64,000 nucleotides of DNA, taken from positions 51,895-115,894 of the forward strand of contig NZ_JAAXPG010000025.1 of the NCBI RefSeq assembly GCF_012396365.1, in the 5' to 3' direction. The notes beneath the pieces are model-generated. The model was not told the DNA's origin, made no database searches, and worked only from the letters and a program-made list of their open reading frames with translations. Of the stretch, positions 42,742 through 52,004 are shown in pieces. The translations under genes and the position numbers were made by a program. Numbering within the stretch: the first letter of the stretch is position 1; every line of letters starts with the position of its first letter. The stretch is from Nocardiopsis alborubida (GTDB taxonomy: Bacteria; Actinomycetota; Actinomycetes; Streptosporangiales; Streptosporangiaceae).

Positions 42742-42808
42742 ATTCGGCCCTGACCTGTCGCCCTCCCGGTGTCCCCCCGACACGCCCTCCTAGCCGAAGG
42801 ACCCCCTC

Positions 42809-43372
42809 GTGCCCGTGCCGCACGCCGCCACATGGCGCATCGACAACCTCACCGGCCCCGACGTGCTGGCCGCACCCTCCGGCTGGGTCGACGCCTACGA
42901 GGCGGTCTACGCCGACGCCCTGCACCTGCCCGACCACAGCCAGCCGCCCTTCGCCGAGCGCCTGGCCTTCAGCGCGGCCCGCCCGGGTTTCCGGCTCACC
43001 GCCTGCCACGTGGACGAGGAGCTGGCCGGGTTCGCCTACGGCTACACGCTGACGCCCGCCACCGGCTGGTGGAACGGGTTCGTCCCGCTGCCGGGGGTGG
43101 AGGAGGACGTCGCCGTCGAGCGCCCGGGCCGGACCTTCGCCATGTGCGAGGCGCTGGTCCGCGCCCCCTTCCGCGGCACCGGGCTGGTGGAGCGCGCGCT
43201 TCCGTTCCTGGTCGGCGGCCGCACCGAGGAGCGCGCCGCCGCGCTGGTGGCGGAGGACAACACCCACGCGCTGGACATCTTCCCGCGCAACGGCTGGCGG
43301 CACGTGGGCGGCCTCGCGCCGCACCCGGGCTGGCGAAGACACCACTGCCTGGTCATGCCGCTGACCGGCTGA
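42809..43372 (+). CDS. GNAT acyltransferase of the siderophore operon
   Basis: The 187-residue protein starts with GTG and has a GNAT core: FAYGYTLTPATGWWNGFVPL, FAMCEALVRAPFRGTGLVERALPFL (CoA-binding) and AEDNTHALDIFPRNGWRHVG. As first gene of the operon behind the iron-box promoter it is the likely enzyme that acylates an N-hydroxy-diamine to the hydroxamate, the role of RhbD/IucB. It is unlike the IucB/DesC length (about 300 residues), so the assignment rests on context. Acetyl-CoA is the probable donor. Confidence 0.78.
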   Translation: MPVPHAATWRIDNLTGPDVLAAPSGWVDAYEAVYADALHLPDHSQPPFAERLAFSAARPGFRLTACHVDEELAGFAYGYTLTPATGWWNGFVPLPGVEEDVAVERPGRTFAMCEALVRAPFRGTGLVERALPFLVGGRTEERAAALVAEDNTHALDIFPRNGWRHVGGLAPHPGWRRHHCLVMPLTG

Positions 43373-43462
43373 CGGACCCGCCCCGCCGACCGGCTGACGC
43401 CCCTGATCCGCCACGATCCCCCACGATCCGATCCGCCTCGGAACCACAGGAGCCCTACCCCC

Positions 43463-45100
43463 ATGCCCATTACCCAGAGCGTTGACCCGGTCACCGAGGT
43501 ACCGCCTGACACCGAGGCAACCCCTGTGGCCGAGGTCCTCTCCTCCACCACGACACGTCCTGTCCCCGCAGTCCTCTCTGTCACCAAAGCGCCCGCACCA
43601 CCCCCCGTCCCCGCCAACGCGGCGCCCCTGCTCTCCGGCGGTCTGGCGGGAGCCCCCGGCGGGCCCGCCACGGTCGCGTCCCTGGTCGAGGCCGCGACCC
43701 GCGCCCTGGCCGAGGCGGCCGACGAACGCGGCGGCCCGCTCCCGGCGCGCACACCGCACCAGGTCGCCGACGCGGTCCGCGAGGCGCTCGGCACCGCGGA
43801 CGGCGCGGCGGAAGGAACCGCGCGGGACGTCCTGGTCCGCCTCACCCGGGTACTCACCGCGGGCGCCGCCGACCCCGCGCACCCCCGCTGCGCCGCGCAC
43901 CTGCACTGCCCGCCGCTGGCCGTGGCGGTGGCGGCCGACACCGTCGCCTCGGTCCTCAACCAGTCCCTGGACTCCTGGGACCAGGCCCCCGCCGCCACCG
44001 CCATGGAGACCCAGGTCGTGGCCGAGCTCGCCGACCTGGTCGGCTACCGGGGCCGGGACGCGGGCGGGGTGGTCACCTCCGGCGGCACCGAGTCCAACCT
44101 CACCGCCCTGCTGCTGGCGCGCGACCACGCGCTGGGCGACGCCGGGCGCCGGGGCGTGGCGCGAGCCGCGGACGGCGCGCGGCCGCGCGTCCTGTGCGGG
44201 AGGGTCGCGCACTTCTCCGTCCAGCGCTCCGCCGCCCTGCTGGGCCTGGGCGAGGACGCCGTGGTCACCGTGGACGTGGACTCCCAGCACCGGATGCGCC
44301 CGGCGGCGCTGCGCGAGACCCTGCTGCGCCTGCGCTCCGAGGGCGACCTTCCGGTCGCGGTCGTGGCCACCGCGGGGACCACCGACCTGGGCGGCATCGA
44401 CCCGCTGGGCGCCGTCGCACGCGTCACCCGAGAGTTCGGCGTGTGGCTGCACGTGGACGCCGCCTACGGGGGCGGCCTGCTCTTCTCCCGGCGCCTGCGC
44501 GGGCTCCTCGCCGGACTGGAGCGGGCCGACTCGGTCAGCCTGGACCTGCACAAGCTCGGCTGGCAGCCCGTGGCGGCCGGAATCCTGCTCACCCGCGAAC
44601 GCGCCCTGTTCGCGCCGCTCTCGCGCTCGGTGGACTACCTCAACCCGACCGACGACGAGGAGGCGGGCTACCCCAGCCTGCTCGGCTACTCGCTGCGCAC
44701 CACCCGCCGGGCCGACGTGTTCAAGATCGCCGTCACCCTGCGCGCCCTGGGCGCGGACGGCCTGGGCCGCCTGGTCGACGCCTGCCGCGACCTGACCCTG
44801 CGCACCGCCTCGCACGTGCTCACCGAACCGCGCCTGGTCCTGGCCGCCTCGCCCTCGCTGACCACCGTCGTGTTCCGCTACGACGCCGGGGCGCACAGCG
44901 ACACCGTCAACGCCCAGCTGCGCCGCCGCCTGCTGGAGGAGGGCCGGGCGGTGGTCGGGCGCACCCGGATCAACGGCCGCGTGTGGCTCAAGCTCACCCT
45001 GCTCAACCCCGACACCACCGCCGAGGACACCGCGGCCCTGCTCGCCGAGGTCGTCGCGGCGGGCGACACCGAGGCCGCGGCCCTGAAGGAGTCCCGTTGA
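43463..45100 (+). CDS. group II PLP decarboxylase (lysine or 2,4-diaminobutyrate), DesA/RhbB-like
   Basis: The 545-residue protein begins with a Pro/Thr/Ala-rich extension (1-60) followed by a group II decarboxylase. The PLP lysine is K364 in DLHKLGWQPVAAG, the PLP-aspartate lies in WLHVDAAYGG, and TSGGTESNLTALLLAR binds phosphate. It should form cadaverine from lysine (DesA) or 1,3-diaminopropane from 2,4-diaminobutyrate (RhbB). No diaminobutyrate aminotransferase gene is present, so lysine is slightly favoured. It overlaps the next gene by four bases. Confidence 0.86.
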   Translation: MPITQSVDPVTEVPPDTEATPVAEVLSSTTTRPVPAVLSVTKAPAPPPVPANAAPLLSGGLAGAPGGPATVASLVEAATRALAEAADERGGPLPARTPHQVADAVREALGTADGAAEGTARDVLVRLTRVLTAGAADPAHPRCAAHLHCPPLAVAVAADTVASVLNQSLDSWDQAPAATAMETQVVAELADLVGYRGRDAGGVVTSGGTESNLTALLLARDHALGDAGRRGVARAADGARPRVLCGRVAHFSVQRSAALLGLGEDAVVTVDVDSQHRMRPAALRETLLRLRSEGDLPVAVVATAGTTDLGGIDPLGAVARVTREFGVWLHVDAAYGGGLLFSRRLRGLLAGLERADSVSLDLHKLGWQPVAAGILLTRERALFAPLSRSVDYLNPTDDEEAGYPSLLGYSLRTTRRADVFKIAVTLRALGADGLGRLVDACRDLTLRTASHVLTEPRLVLAASPSLTTVVFRYDAGAHSDTVNAQLRRRLLEEGRAVVGRTRINGRVWLKLTLLNPDTTAEDTAALLAEVVAAGDTEAAALKESR

Positions 45101-46407
45101 CCAGCCCCGACCGGATCCACGACCTGGTGGGCGTGGGCCTGGGCCCGTTCAACCTGGCCCTGGCCGCGCTGGCCGACGGCGTTCCCGGGCTCAGCGCCCG
45201 CTTCCTGGAGTCGCGCCCCTCCTTCTCCTGGCACCCGGGCCTGCTGCTGGAGGGCGCCCGCCTCCAGGTGCCCTTCCTGGCCGACCTGGTCAGCCTGGTC
45301 GACCCCACCAGCCGCTGGTCGTTCCTGTCCTACCTGCGCGAGCACGACCGCCTGTTCCCGTTCTACTTCTCCGAGCACTTCCACGTGCCCCGCCGCGAGT
45401 ACGACGACTACTGCCGCTGGGTCGCCCACCGGCTGGACTCGTGCCGCTTCGACGCCCGCGCCACGGCGGTGCACCACGACGACGGCGTGTTCACCGTGGA
45501 GTACACCGACGCCGGGGGCTCCCGCGCCGCCGTGCGCGGCCGGGCCCTGGTGCTGGGCATCGGCACCGAGCCGGTGCTGCCCGAGGCCCTGGCCCCGCTG
45601 GAGGGCGAGCGCGTCCTGCACGCCGCCGACTACCTGGACCGCGCCCCCGGCCTGGCCGGGCTGCGCGACGTGACCGTGCTCGGTTCGGGCCAGTCCGGCG
45701 CCGAGGTGTTCCTGGACCTGCTGCGCTCCCCCGAACACCGCGACACCGAGGTGCGCTGGCTGACCCGCTCCCCCGCGTTCGCCCCGATGGAGTACTCCAA
45801 GCTGGGCCTGGAGCACTTCACCCCGGACTACACCCGCTACTTCCACGCCCTGCCCCAGGACGTGAAGGACCGCGTGGTGCCCGCGCAGTGGCAGCTGTAC
45901 AAGGGCATCAGCGCCGACACCATGGCCGAGATCCACGACGTGCTCTACGAACGCGGCATCGCCGGCGCTCCGGTGGGCGCCTCGCTGCGGGCGCACTGCG
46001 AACTGCTGGAGGCCAGGGCCGAGGGGGACGGGTTCGCGCTGGTCCTGCGCCACCGCGAACAGGGCCGGGAGTTCACCGTGCGCACCGAGGCGGTCGTCGC
46101 CGCCTCCGGCTACGCCCAGCGCTCCCCCGACTTCCTGGCGCCCGTGGCCAAGCTGCTGCACACCGACGACCGGGGGCGGCCGGTGATCGGCGCGGACCTG
46201 CGCCTGGCCGCCGACCCGGAGCTGACCGCGCCCGTCCACGTGCAGAACGCCGAACTGCACACGCACGGGGTCGGCTCCCCCGACCTGGGCCTGGGCGCCT
46301 GGCGGGCGGCCACCATCCTCAACAGCATCACCGGACGCACCGTGCACCGGCTTCCCGCGCGGACGGCGTTCACGTCCTTCGGGGCGCCGTCCGGGGAGAC
46401 GGGGTGA
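45097..46407 (+). CDS. N-hydroxylating amine monooxygenase (IucD/DesB/RhbE-like)
   Basis: The 436-residue flavoprotein starts with TTG inside the stop of the decarboxylase gene (TTGA) after GAAGGAG. The FAD motif VGVGLGPFNLALAALAD (11-27), the substrate region VSLVDPTSRWSFLSYLREHDRLFPFYF, the NADPH motif VTVLGSGQSGAEVFLDLL (about 193-210) and the terminal AATILNSITGR are all typical of ornithine/lysine N-monooxygenases. It hydroxylates the primary amine of cadaverine or diaminopropane, preparing it for acylation. Tight coupling with the decarboxylase gene suggests that the diamine, rather than the amino acid, is hydroxylated. Confidence 0.9.
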   Translation: MTSPDRIHDLVGVGLGPFNLALAALADGVPGLSARFLESRPSFSWHPGLLLEGARLQVPFLADLVSLVDPTSRWSFLSYLREHDRLFPFYFSEHFHVPRREYDDYCRWVAHRLDSCRFDARATAVHHDDGVFTVEYTDAGGSRAAVRGRALVLGIGTEPVLPEALAPLEGERVLHAADYLDRAPGLAGLRDVTVLGSGQSGAEVFLDLLRSPEHRDTEVRWLTRSPAFAPMEYSKLGLEHFTPDYTRYFHALPQDVKDRVVPAQWQLYKGISADTMAEIHDVLYERGIAGAPVGASLRAHCELLEARAEGDGFALVLRHREQGREFTVRTEAVVAASGYAQRSPDFLAPVAKLLHTDDRGRPVIGADLRLAADPELTAPVHVQNAELHTHGVGSPDLGLGAWRAATILNSITGRTVHRLPARTAFTSFGAPSGETG

Positions 46408-46478
46408 GGAACTCGGGCACCGGGAGCCCACACCCGCCCCGCGGACCACGACCACGCACCGGACAGAGGACGCACAGC

Positions 46479-48392
46479 ATGCCTGAGACCGCGCACGACC
46501 AGCACACCGCTCACGATCAGCGCACCGGGCCCAGCGCTCACACCGCTCACGAGCAGCACACCGCAACCGCGCCCCGCACGGGACACCCCGAGCACACCGT
46601 CCACGACGACCCACGCGCCGCCACCACCGACCCCGACGTCTGGCGGCGGGCGGGACGCCACCTGCTCGCCCACATGGTCGGCGAGATGGCCTACGAGGAG
46701 ATGGTCGTCCCCCGCCCCGGCCCCGACGGCTCCTGGACCCTGGACACGGACGGCGGGGTGTCCTACGCCTTCACCGCCCGCCGGGGCGGGTTCGGCTCCT
46801 GGCACGTGGACCCCGACTCCCTCACCCGCACCGCCGACCGGGGCCGCGAGCCCGCCTGGGACCCCACCCTGTTCGTCACCGACGCCCAGAGGACCGTCGG
46901 CCTGCCCGGCGACTCGCTGGCCGAGGTCGTCCGCGACCTGCTGGCCACGCACGCCGCCGACGCCCGCCTGACGGCCGCCGCCCCGGACGCCGCCGCCCTG
47001 GCCGACCTGCCCTACGAGGACCTGGAGGGCTACCAGACCGGCCACCCCTGCATCTTCGTCAACAAGGGGCGCCTGGGCTTCTCCGCCGCCGACGCCGCCC
47101 GCTACACCCCCGAGGCGCGCGGCGCGTTCCCGCTGGTGTGGATCGCCGTCCACCCCGGCCTGGGCCGCTTCCAGGCCATGGCCGGAACCGAACGCGAGGA
47201 CCTGTTGACCGGGGAGCTCGACGCCGACCAGCGCTCGGACTTCGCCGGGCGAATCCGCGAGCGCGGCGGCGACCCCGGCGCCTACCTGTGGCTGCCGGTG
47301 CACCCCTTCCAGTGGGACGAGGTCGTCGCACCGCTGTTCGCCTCCGAGATCGCTCTGGGGCGGGTGGTGCGCCTGGGACTCAGCCGCGACCGCTACCGGC
47401 CCTTCCAGTCCATCCGCACCCTGATGAACCTGGACCGGCCCGGCAGGCTCAACGTCAAGGTGCCCCTGATGATCCGCAACACCCTGGTGTGGCGGGGGCT
47501 GTCGGGAACCCAGACCGGATGCGCCCCGCACACCAGCGCCTGGCTGCGCGACCTGGCCGAACGCGACCCCTTCCTCGCCGGAACGGGGGTGGTGATGCTC
47601 GCCGAGCGTGCCTCCGTCACCGTCCCGCACCCCGTGTTCGACCGGATGCCGCAGGCCCCCTACCGCTACCACGAGCTGCTGGGCGCCATCTGGCGCGAGC
47701 CGATACACCACCACCTGGCCCCGGGCGAGCGCGCCCGCACCATGGCCTGCCTGCTGCTGGAGGGCGCGGACGGGCGCGCGCTGGTCACCGAACTGGTGGA
47801 GCGCTCGGGGCTGGAGGCGCAGGAGTGGCTGCGGTGCTTCGTGGGGGCGCTGTTCCCGCCGGTGCTGCACTACCTGTACCGGTACGGGGCCTCCTTCACC
47901 CCGCACGGGGAGAACGTCGTGCTCGTCCTCGACGGGAACGAGCGGCCCGTGCGCATCGCGCTGAAGGACTTCGGCTCGGACGTGGAACTGCTGCCCTTCG
48001 ACCTGCCCGAGTACGCCGAGCTCCCCGAGCACGTGCGCGGCGCGCTGCACCGCTGGCGACCCGAGGAGCTGGCGCACTCGGTGCTCTCCGCGATCTGCGC
48101 CGGGCACCTGCGCTTCCTCGCCGACATCGTCGAACGCCAGCTCGGCGTGCCCGGCGAACGGCTGTGGGCGCTGGCCCGGGAGCAGGTGCTGGCCTACCAC
48201 GCGCGCTTCCCCGAGCTGGCCGAGCGCTTCGCCTGGTTCGACCTGCTCGCCCCGAAGGTGGGCCGGGTCGCCCTCAACCGCGAACAGCTCATGGGCGGCG
48301 GGTTCCACGAACGCGCCGAACGCGACGCCGAGTTCGACGTCATGCACGGCCTGGTGGACAACCCGCTGGCGCTCCCGGAGGAGCACAGGTGA
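46479..48392 (+). CDS. NIS synthetase (IucA/IucC family), first
   Basis: The 637-residue enzyme has a His/Thr/Asp-rich low-complexity extension (1-48) not found in the family, then a complete IucA/IucC domain. Motifs include TGHPCIFVNKGRLGFS, LPVHPFQWDE, QSIRTLMN, TPHGENVVLVLD and LKDFGSD. The C-terminal FhuF-like part ends LNREQLMGGGFHERAERDAEFD. NIS synthetases adenylate a carboxylate (citrate or its derivative) and condense it with an amine or hydroxylamine. Which of the two synthetases acts first cannot be read from sequence alone. Confidence 0.9.
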   Translation: MPETAHDQHTAHDQRTGPSAHTAHEQHTATAPRTGHPEHTVHDDPRAATTDPDVWRRAGRHLLAHMVGEMAYEEMVVPRPGPDGSWTLDTDGGVSYAFTARRGGFGSWHVDPDSLTRTADRGREPAWDPTLFVTDAQRTVGLPGDSLAEVVRDLLATHAADARLTAAAPDAAALADLPYEDLEGYQTGHPCIFVNKGRLGFSAADAARYTPEARGAFPLVWIAVHPGLGRFQAMAGTEREDLLTGELDADQRSDFAGRIRERGGDPGAYLWLPVHPFQWDEVVAPLFASEIALGRVVRLGLSRDRYRPFQSIRTLMNLDRPGRLNVKVPLMIRNTLVWRGLSGTQTGCAPHTSAWLRDLAERDPFLAGTGVVMLAERASVTVPHPVFDRMPQAPYRYHELLGAIWREPIHHHLAPGERARTMACLLLEGADGRALVTELVERSGLEAQEWLRCFVGALFPPVLHYLYRYGASFTPHGENVVLVLDGNERPVRIALKDFGSDVELLPFDLPEYAELPEHVRGALHRWRPEELAHSVLSAICAGHLRFLADIVERQLGVPGERLWALAREQVLAYHARFPELAERFAWFDLLAPKVGRVALNREQLMGGGFHERAERDAEFDVMHGLVDNPLALPEEHR

Positions 48393-48442
48393 GCCCCGCA
48401 CGACCGGACGCGCCCGCGACGCACACGACCCCGGAGGATCAC

Positions 48443-50425
48443 ATGCACGCCTCCCCCACTCCACGGACCCCGGCGGCCTCCTCCGCCCCGGTGGCACCAC
48501 AACCAGGCGCCTCTCCCATCCCGGGAAGCCCGGCCTCCTCACCCATTCCAAGGGCACCACAACCAGGCGCCGCAGCCGCGCCCCCTCCCCTTCCGGTGCC
48601 CTCCGAGCTGACCCCCGAGCGCTGGCGCCGGGCGTGCGACCGCCTCGCGGCCAAGATGCTCGCCGAACTGTGCTTCGAGTACGCCCTGCGCCCCGAGCCG
48701 GAGGGCCCCGGGACCGAGGGCTCCGGCCGCGCCGCCGACCCCCACGGGTACGGCCGCTGGCGCGCCCGCGTCCACCCCGGCGCCGCCTACGTGTTCGAGG
48801 GGCGGCGCACCACCATGGACGGCTGGCGGGTCGTCCCCGGCACCGCCCTGCGCCGGGCCGCCGACGGCGCCACCGCGCCCGCCTCGCCCTTCGCTCTGCT
48901 GCGCGACCTGGGCGCGGCGGGGATCGTGGACCCGGCCGTGGAGGCCTTCACCGTCGGGGAGCTGACCGCCACCCTGAGCGGCGACGCCCGACTGGCCGAG
49001 TCCGGCGCCACCAGCGCCGACCTGGCCGACCTGCCCCACGCCGAGCTGGAGGGCCACCAGGGCGGCCACCCGTGGATCTTCGCCAACAAGGGCCGCGTGG
49101 GCTTCTCCGCCCGCGACCGCGCCCAGTACCCGCCCGAGGCCCTGCGGCGCCTGCGCCTGCCCTGGATCGCGGTGCACCGGTCGCTGGCCGAGCACCACGG
49201 CGTCCCCGGCCTGGACCAGGCCGCACTGCGCGCCCGCGAACTGGACGCGCGCACGGACGCGCTGTTCGCCGCGCGGCTGGAGGAGGCCGCGGCGCGCACC
49301 GGCGCGGCGGCCGGGGAGTTCGTGTGGCTGCCGGTCCACCCCTGGCAGTGGGACGAGGTGGTGGTGCCCCTGTTCGCCGCCGAACTCGCCGAAGGACGCG
49401 TCGTGCCGCTGGGCGAGGCCGGGGACGACTACCTGCCCCAGCAGTCCATCCGCACCTTCACCAACCTCACCCGCCCCGACCGCCTCAACGTCAAGCTCTC
49501 GCTGGCCATCCTCAACACGATGGTCTACCGGGGCATCCCCACCGAGCTGTGCCGGGCCGCGCCCGCCAGCACCCGCTGGGTGCACGCCCTGCACGCGCGC
49601 GACGCGTTCCTGTCGCGGCGCTGCCGGGTGGTCCTGCCCGGCGAGGTCGCCGCGGTGGCGGTGCGCCACCCCGTGCTGGAGGACATCCCCGACGCCCCCT
49701 ACCGGCACCGGCAGCTGCTGGGCGCCCTGTGGCGCGAGCCGGTCACCGAGCGGCTGGACCCCGGCGAGCGCGCCCGCACCCTGGCCGCGCTGCTGCACGT
49801 GGACGACCGGGGCAGGGCCTTCGCCGCCGAGCTCGTGGAGCGCTCCGGCCTGGACGCCCAGGCGTGGCTGCGCGCCCTGTTCGCCGCCGTCCTGCCGCCG
49901 GTGCTGCACCTGCTCTACCGGTACGGGCTGGCCTTCAACCCGCACGGGGAGAACGCGATCGTGGTCTACGACGGGCGCGAGCGCCCGACGCGGCTGGCGG
50001 TCAAGGACTTCGTGGACGACATGAAGCTGCTGGACACCGACCTGCCCGAGTACGCCGACCTGCCCGCCGAGGCACTGGGCGTGCTGATGCGCTTCGACGC
50101 CGCCGAGCTGACCTCCTCCGTCGCCAAGTCCCTGTTCGTGGGGCACTTCCGCTACCTGGCGCCGCTGGCCCAGGAGCAGCTGGACGTGCCCGAGGAGCGC
50201 TTCTGGGAACTGGTGCGCGCCGAGGTCCTGCGCTACCAGGAGGAGTTCCCCGAGCTGGCCGACCGCTTCGCGCTGTTCGACCTGCTCGGCCCGGTCTTCG
50301 AGCGGGTGTGCCTGAACCGGGAGCGGCTGCTGGGCGGCGGGTACCACGACCGCGCCGAGCGCGACGCCGAGTTCCACCTGGACGCCCCGCCCGTCCCCAA
50401 CCCGCTGCACCGGGAGGCCCCGTGA
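48443..50425 (+). CDS. NIS synthetase (IucA/IucC family), second
   Basis: The 660-residue enzyme starts at ATG 48443 after GGAGGA. A Pro/Ala/Ser-rich leader (1-52) contains a duplicated VAPQPGA/RAPQPGA segment from a 19-base direct repeat. The IucA/IucC domain follows with GGHPWIFANKGRVGFS, LPVHPWQWDE, QQSIRTFTN, NPHGENAIVVYD and VKDFVDD. It is clearly a paralogue of the first synthetase. With two synthetases the assembly most likely joins two amine arms to the two terminal carboxylates of citrate, as IucA/IucC and RhbC/RhbF do. Confidence 0.9.
   Translation: MHASPTPRTPAASSAPVAPQPGASPIPGSPASSPIPRAPQPGAAAAPPPLPVPSELTPERWRRACDRLAAKMLAELCFEYALRPEPEGPGTEGSGRAADPHGYGRWRARVHPGAAYVFEGRRTTMDGWRVVPGTALRRAADGATAPASPFALLRDLGAAGIVDPAVEAFTVGELTATLSGDARLAESGATSADLADLPHAELEGHQGGHPWIFANKGRVGFSARDRAQYPPEALRRLRLPWIAVHRSLAEHHGVPGLDQAALRARELDARTDALFAARLEEAAARTGAAAGEFVWLPVHPWQWDEVVVPLFAAELAEGRVVPLGEAGDDYLPQQSIRTFTNLTRPDRLNVKLSLAILNTMVYRGIPTELCRAAPASTRWVHALHARDAFLSRRCRVVLPGEVAAVAVRHPVLEDIPDAPYRHRQLLGALWREPVTERLDPGERARTLAALLHVDDRGRAFAAELVERSGLDAQAWLRALFAAVLPPVLHLLYRYGLAFNPHGENAIVVYDGRERPTRLAVKDFVDDMKLLDTDLPEYADLPAEALGVLMRFDAAELTSSVAKSLFVGHFRYLAPLAQEQLDVPEERFWELVRAEVLRYQEEFPELADRFALFDLLGPVFERVCLNRERLLGGGYHDRAERDAEFHLDAPPVPNPLHREAP
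48493..48571 (+). repeat. 19-bp direct repeat within the second NIS synthetase gene
   Basis: GGCACCACAACCAGGCGCC occurs at 48493-48511 and again at 48553-48571, 60 bases apart and in the same reading frame. It codes for the repeated APQPGA in the disordered leader, so the duplication is harmless to the enzyme. Confidence 0.85.
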
Positions 50426-50552
50426 CCACCGTGCCCGACCACAGGCCCGACCGACCGGCGGCCGCGCACCGCCCCGGGCCCGCCCGCGCGGTGCGTCCAC
50501 GGCCCGCCCGACCGGCGCGACCGGCACCGTCGGCGTGCGGGGGCGGGGCCGC

Positions 50553-51980
50553 GTGAACACGTTCCCCGGCGACGGCCTGCCGCCCCTGCGCGAGACCCTG
50601 CCGCCCGCCCCGCCGCCGCCGCCCTTCCCCGTCCCGCTGGAGCGGCTGCGCGCCGACGCGGCGGCCGGGGCGATCACCGACGTCATCGTGGCCCTGCCCG
50701 ACCTCCAGGGCCGGGTGCAGGGCAGCCGGGTCAACCCGCACGACTTCGCCGCCCGGGTGCTCCCGCAGGGGTTCGACGCCTGCCTGTACCTGCTGGCCAC
50801 CGACGTGGAGATGGAGTCGCGGCCCGGTTACGCCACCGACCCCTGGGGCGGGGGGCTGGGCGACTTCGCGATCGCGCCCGATCCCGCGACCCTGCGCTAC
50901 CTGCCCTGGGACCCGGGCACCGCCCTGGTCCTGGGCGACGCACGCGACGCCGGGGGCCGCCCGGTACCGGTCGCGCCCCGCCAGGTGCTGCGCGCCCAGC
51001 TGGACCGGCTGGCCGAGCGCGGCTGGCACGCCCTGGCCGGGACCGAGCTGGAGTTCCTGGTCTTCCGGGACTCCTACCAGGAGGCGTTCGAGGCCGACTA
51101 CCGGAACCTGACCACGGCCACCCGGTTCAACTCCGACTACGCGGTGCCGGAGGTGGCCGAGATCGACCCGCTCATGCGCCGCATCCGCACCGCGATGGAG
51201 CGCACGGGCATGACCGTGGAGTCGGCGCGCGGGGAGTGCCACCCGGGCCAGTACGAGATCGTGTTCCGCTACGACGACGCCCTGCGCACCTGCGACAACC
51301 ACGTGGTGTACAAGGCGGGCGCCCGCGCGCTGGCAGCCCAGGCCGGGGTGGCGCTGACCTTCATGGCCAAGTTCGACGGGGGCGAGGGCAACTCCTGCCA
51401 CGTGCACCTGTCGCTGCGCGACGAGGCCGGGGCGCCGGTGTTCGCCGGGGACGGCTCGGGCCGCTACGGGATGTCCAGGCACATGGAGCACTTCGTGGCC
51501 GGGCAGCTGGCGTGCATGCGCGACTTCGCGCTGCTGTCCGCGCCCAACGTCAACTCCTTCAAGCGCCTCTCACCGCTGGCCTACGCGCCCAGCACCGTCT
51601 CGTGGGGGCTGGACAACCGGACCTGCCCGGTGCGGGTGGTGGGGTCGGGGGAGTCGGCGCGCGTCGAGTTCCGGGTGCCGGGCGGGGACGCCAACCCCTA
51701 CCTGGCGGTCGCCGGGATCGTCGCGGCGGGCCTGTACGGGATCGACCAGGCGCTGCCGCTGCCCGACCCGACGCCGGGCGACGCCTCGGCCGCGGACCTT
51801 CCCCGCCTGCCCGCCTCCCTGGAGGAGGCGGTGCTGGCCTGGGAGTCCAGCGACCTCGCCCGCGCCTGCTTCGGCCCGGACGTGGTGCGCCACTACGCGG
51901 CGGCGGGCCGCGCGGAGCTGGCGGCGTTCTCGGCGTCGGTCACCGACTTCGAGCGCAGGCGCCACTTCGAGCGGGGGTGA
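50553..51980 (+). CDS. glutamine-synthetase-like gamma-glutamyl ligase in siderophore operon
   Basis: The 475-residue protein is a glutamine synthetase homologue of the GlnA3/GlnA4/PuuA type. N-terminal beta-grasp: PDLQGRVQGSRVNPHDFAARVLPQGFDAC; catalytic domain: ALAGTELEFLVF, ESARGECHPGQYEIVF, FMAKFDGGEGNSCHVHLSL, NSFKRLSPLAYAPSTVSWGLDNRTCPVRV and ESARVEFRVPGGDANPYLA. True glutamine synthetases have NGSGMHxH where this has EGNSCHVH; such variants glutamylate polyamines or ethanolamine. It follows the second NIS gene by 127 bases on the same strand, with GTG start and weak ribosome-binding site. A role in siderophore assembly or in removing excess cadaverine is inferred. Confidence 0.82.
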   Translation: MNTFPGDGLPPLRETLPPAPPPPPFPVPLERLRADAAAGAITDVIVALPDLQGRVQGSRVNPHDFAARVLPQGFDACLYLLATDVEMESRPGYATDPWGGGLGDFAIAPDPATLRYLPWDPGTALVLGDARDAGGRPVPVAPRQVLRAQLDRLAERGWHALAGTELEFLVFRDSYQEAFEADYRNLTTATRFNSDYAVPEVAEIDPLMRRIRTAMERTGMTVESARGECHPGQYEIVFRYDDALRTCDNHVVYKAGARALAAQAGVALTFMAKFDGGEGNSCHVHLSLRDEAGAPVFAGDGSGRYGMSRHMEHFVAGQLACMRDFALLSAPNVNSFKRLSPLAYAPSTVSWGLDNRTCPVRVVGSGESARVEFRVPGGDANPYLAVAGIVAAGLYGIDQALPLPDPTPGDASAADLPRLPASLEEAVLAWESSDLARACFGPDVVRHYAAAGRAELAAFSASVTDFERRRHFERG

Positions 51981-52004
51981 GGCGGTCCCGTGAGCGGCCC
52001 GCGC

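Noticed and set aside
47138..48442. upstream extension of the second NIS synthetase to a 1095-residue protein
   Set aside because: The extension reads the first synthetase out of frame; ATG 48443 with GGAGGA is the natural start.
46110..48560. 816-residue minus-strand frame opposite the NIS synthetase genes
   Set aside because: Shadow of high third-position GC; no motif or ribosome-binding site.
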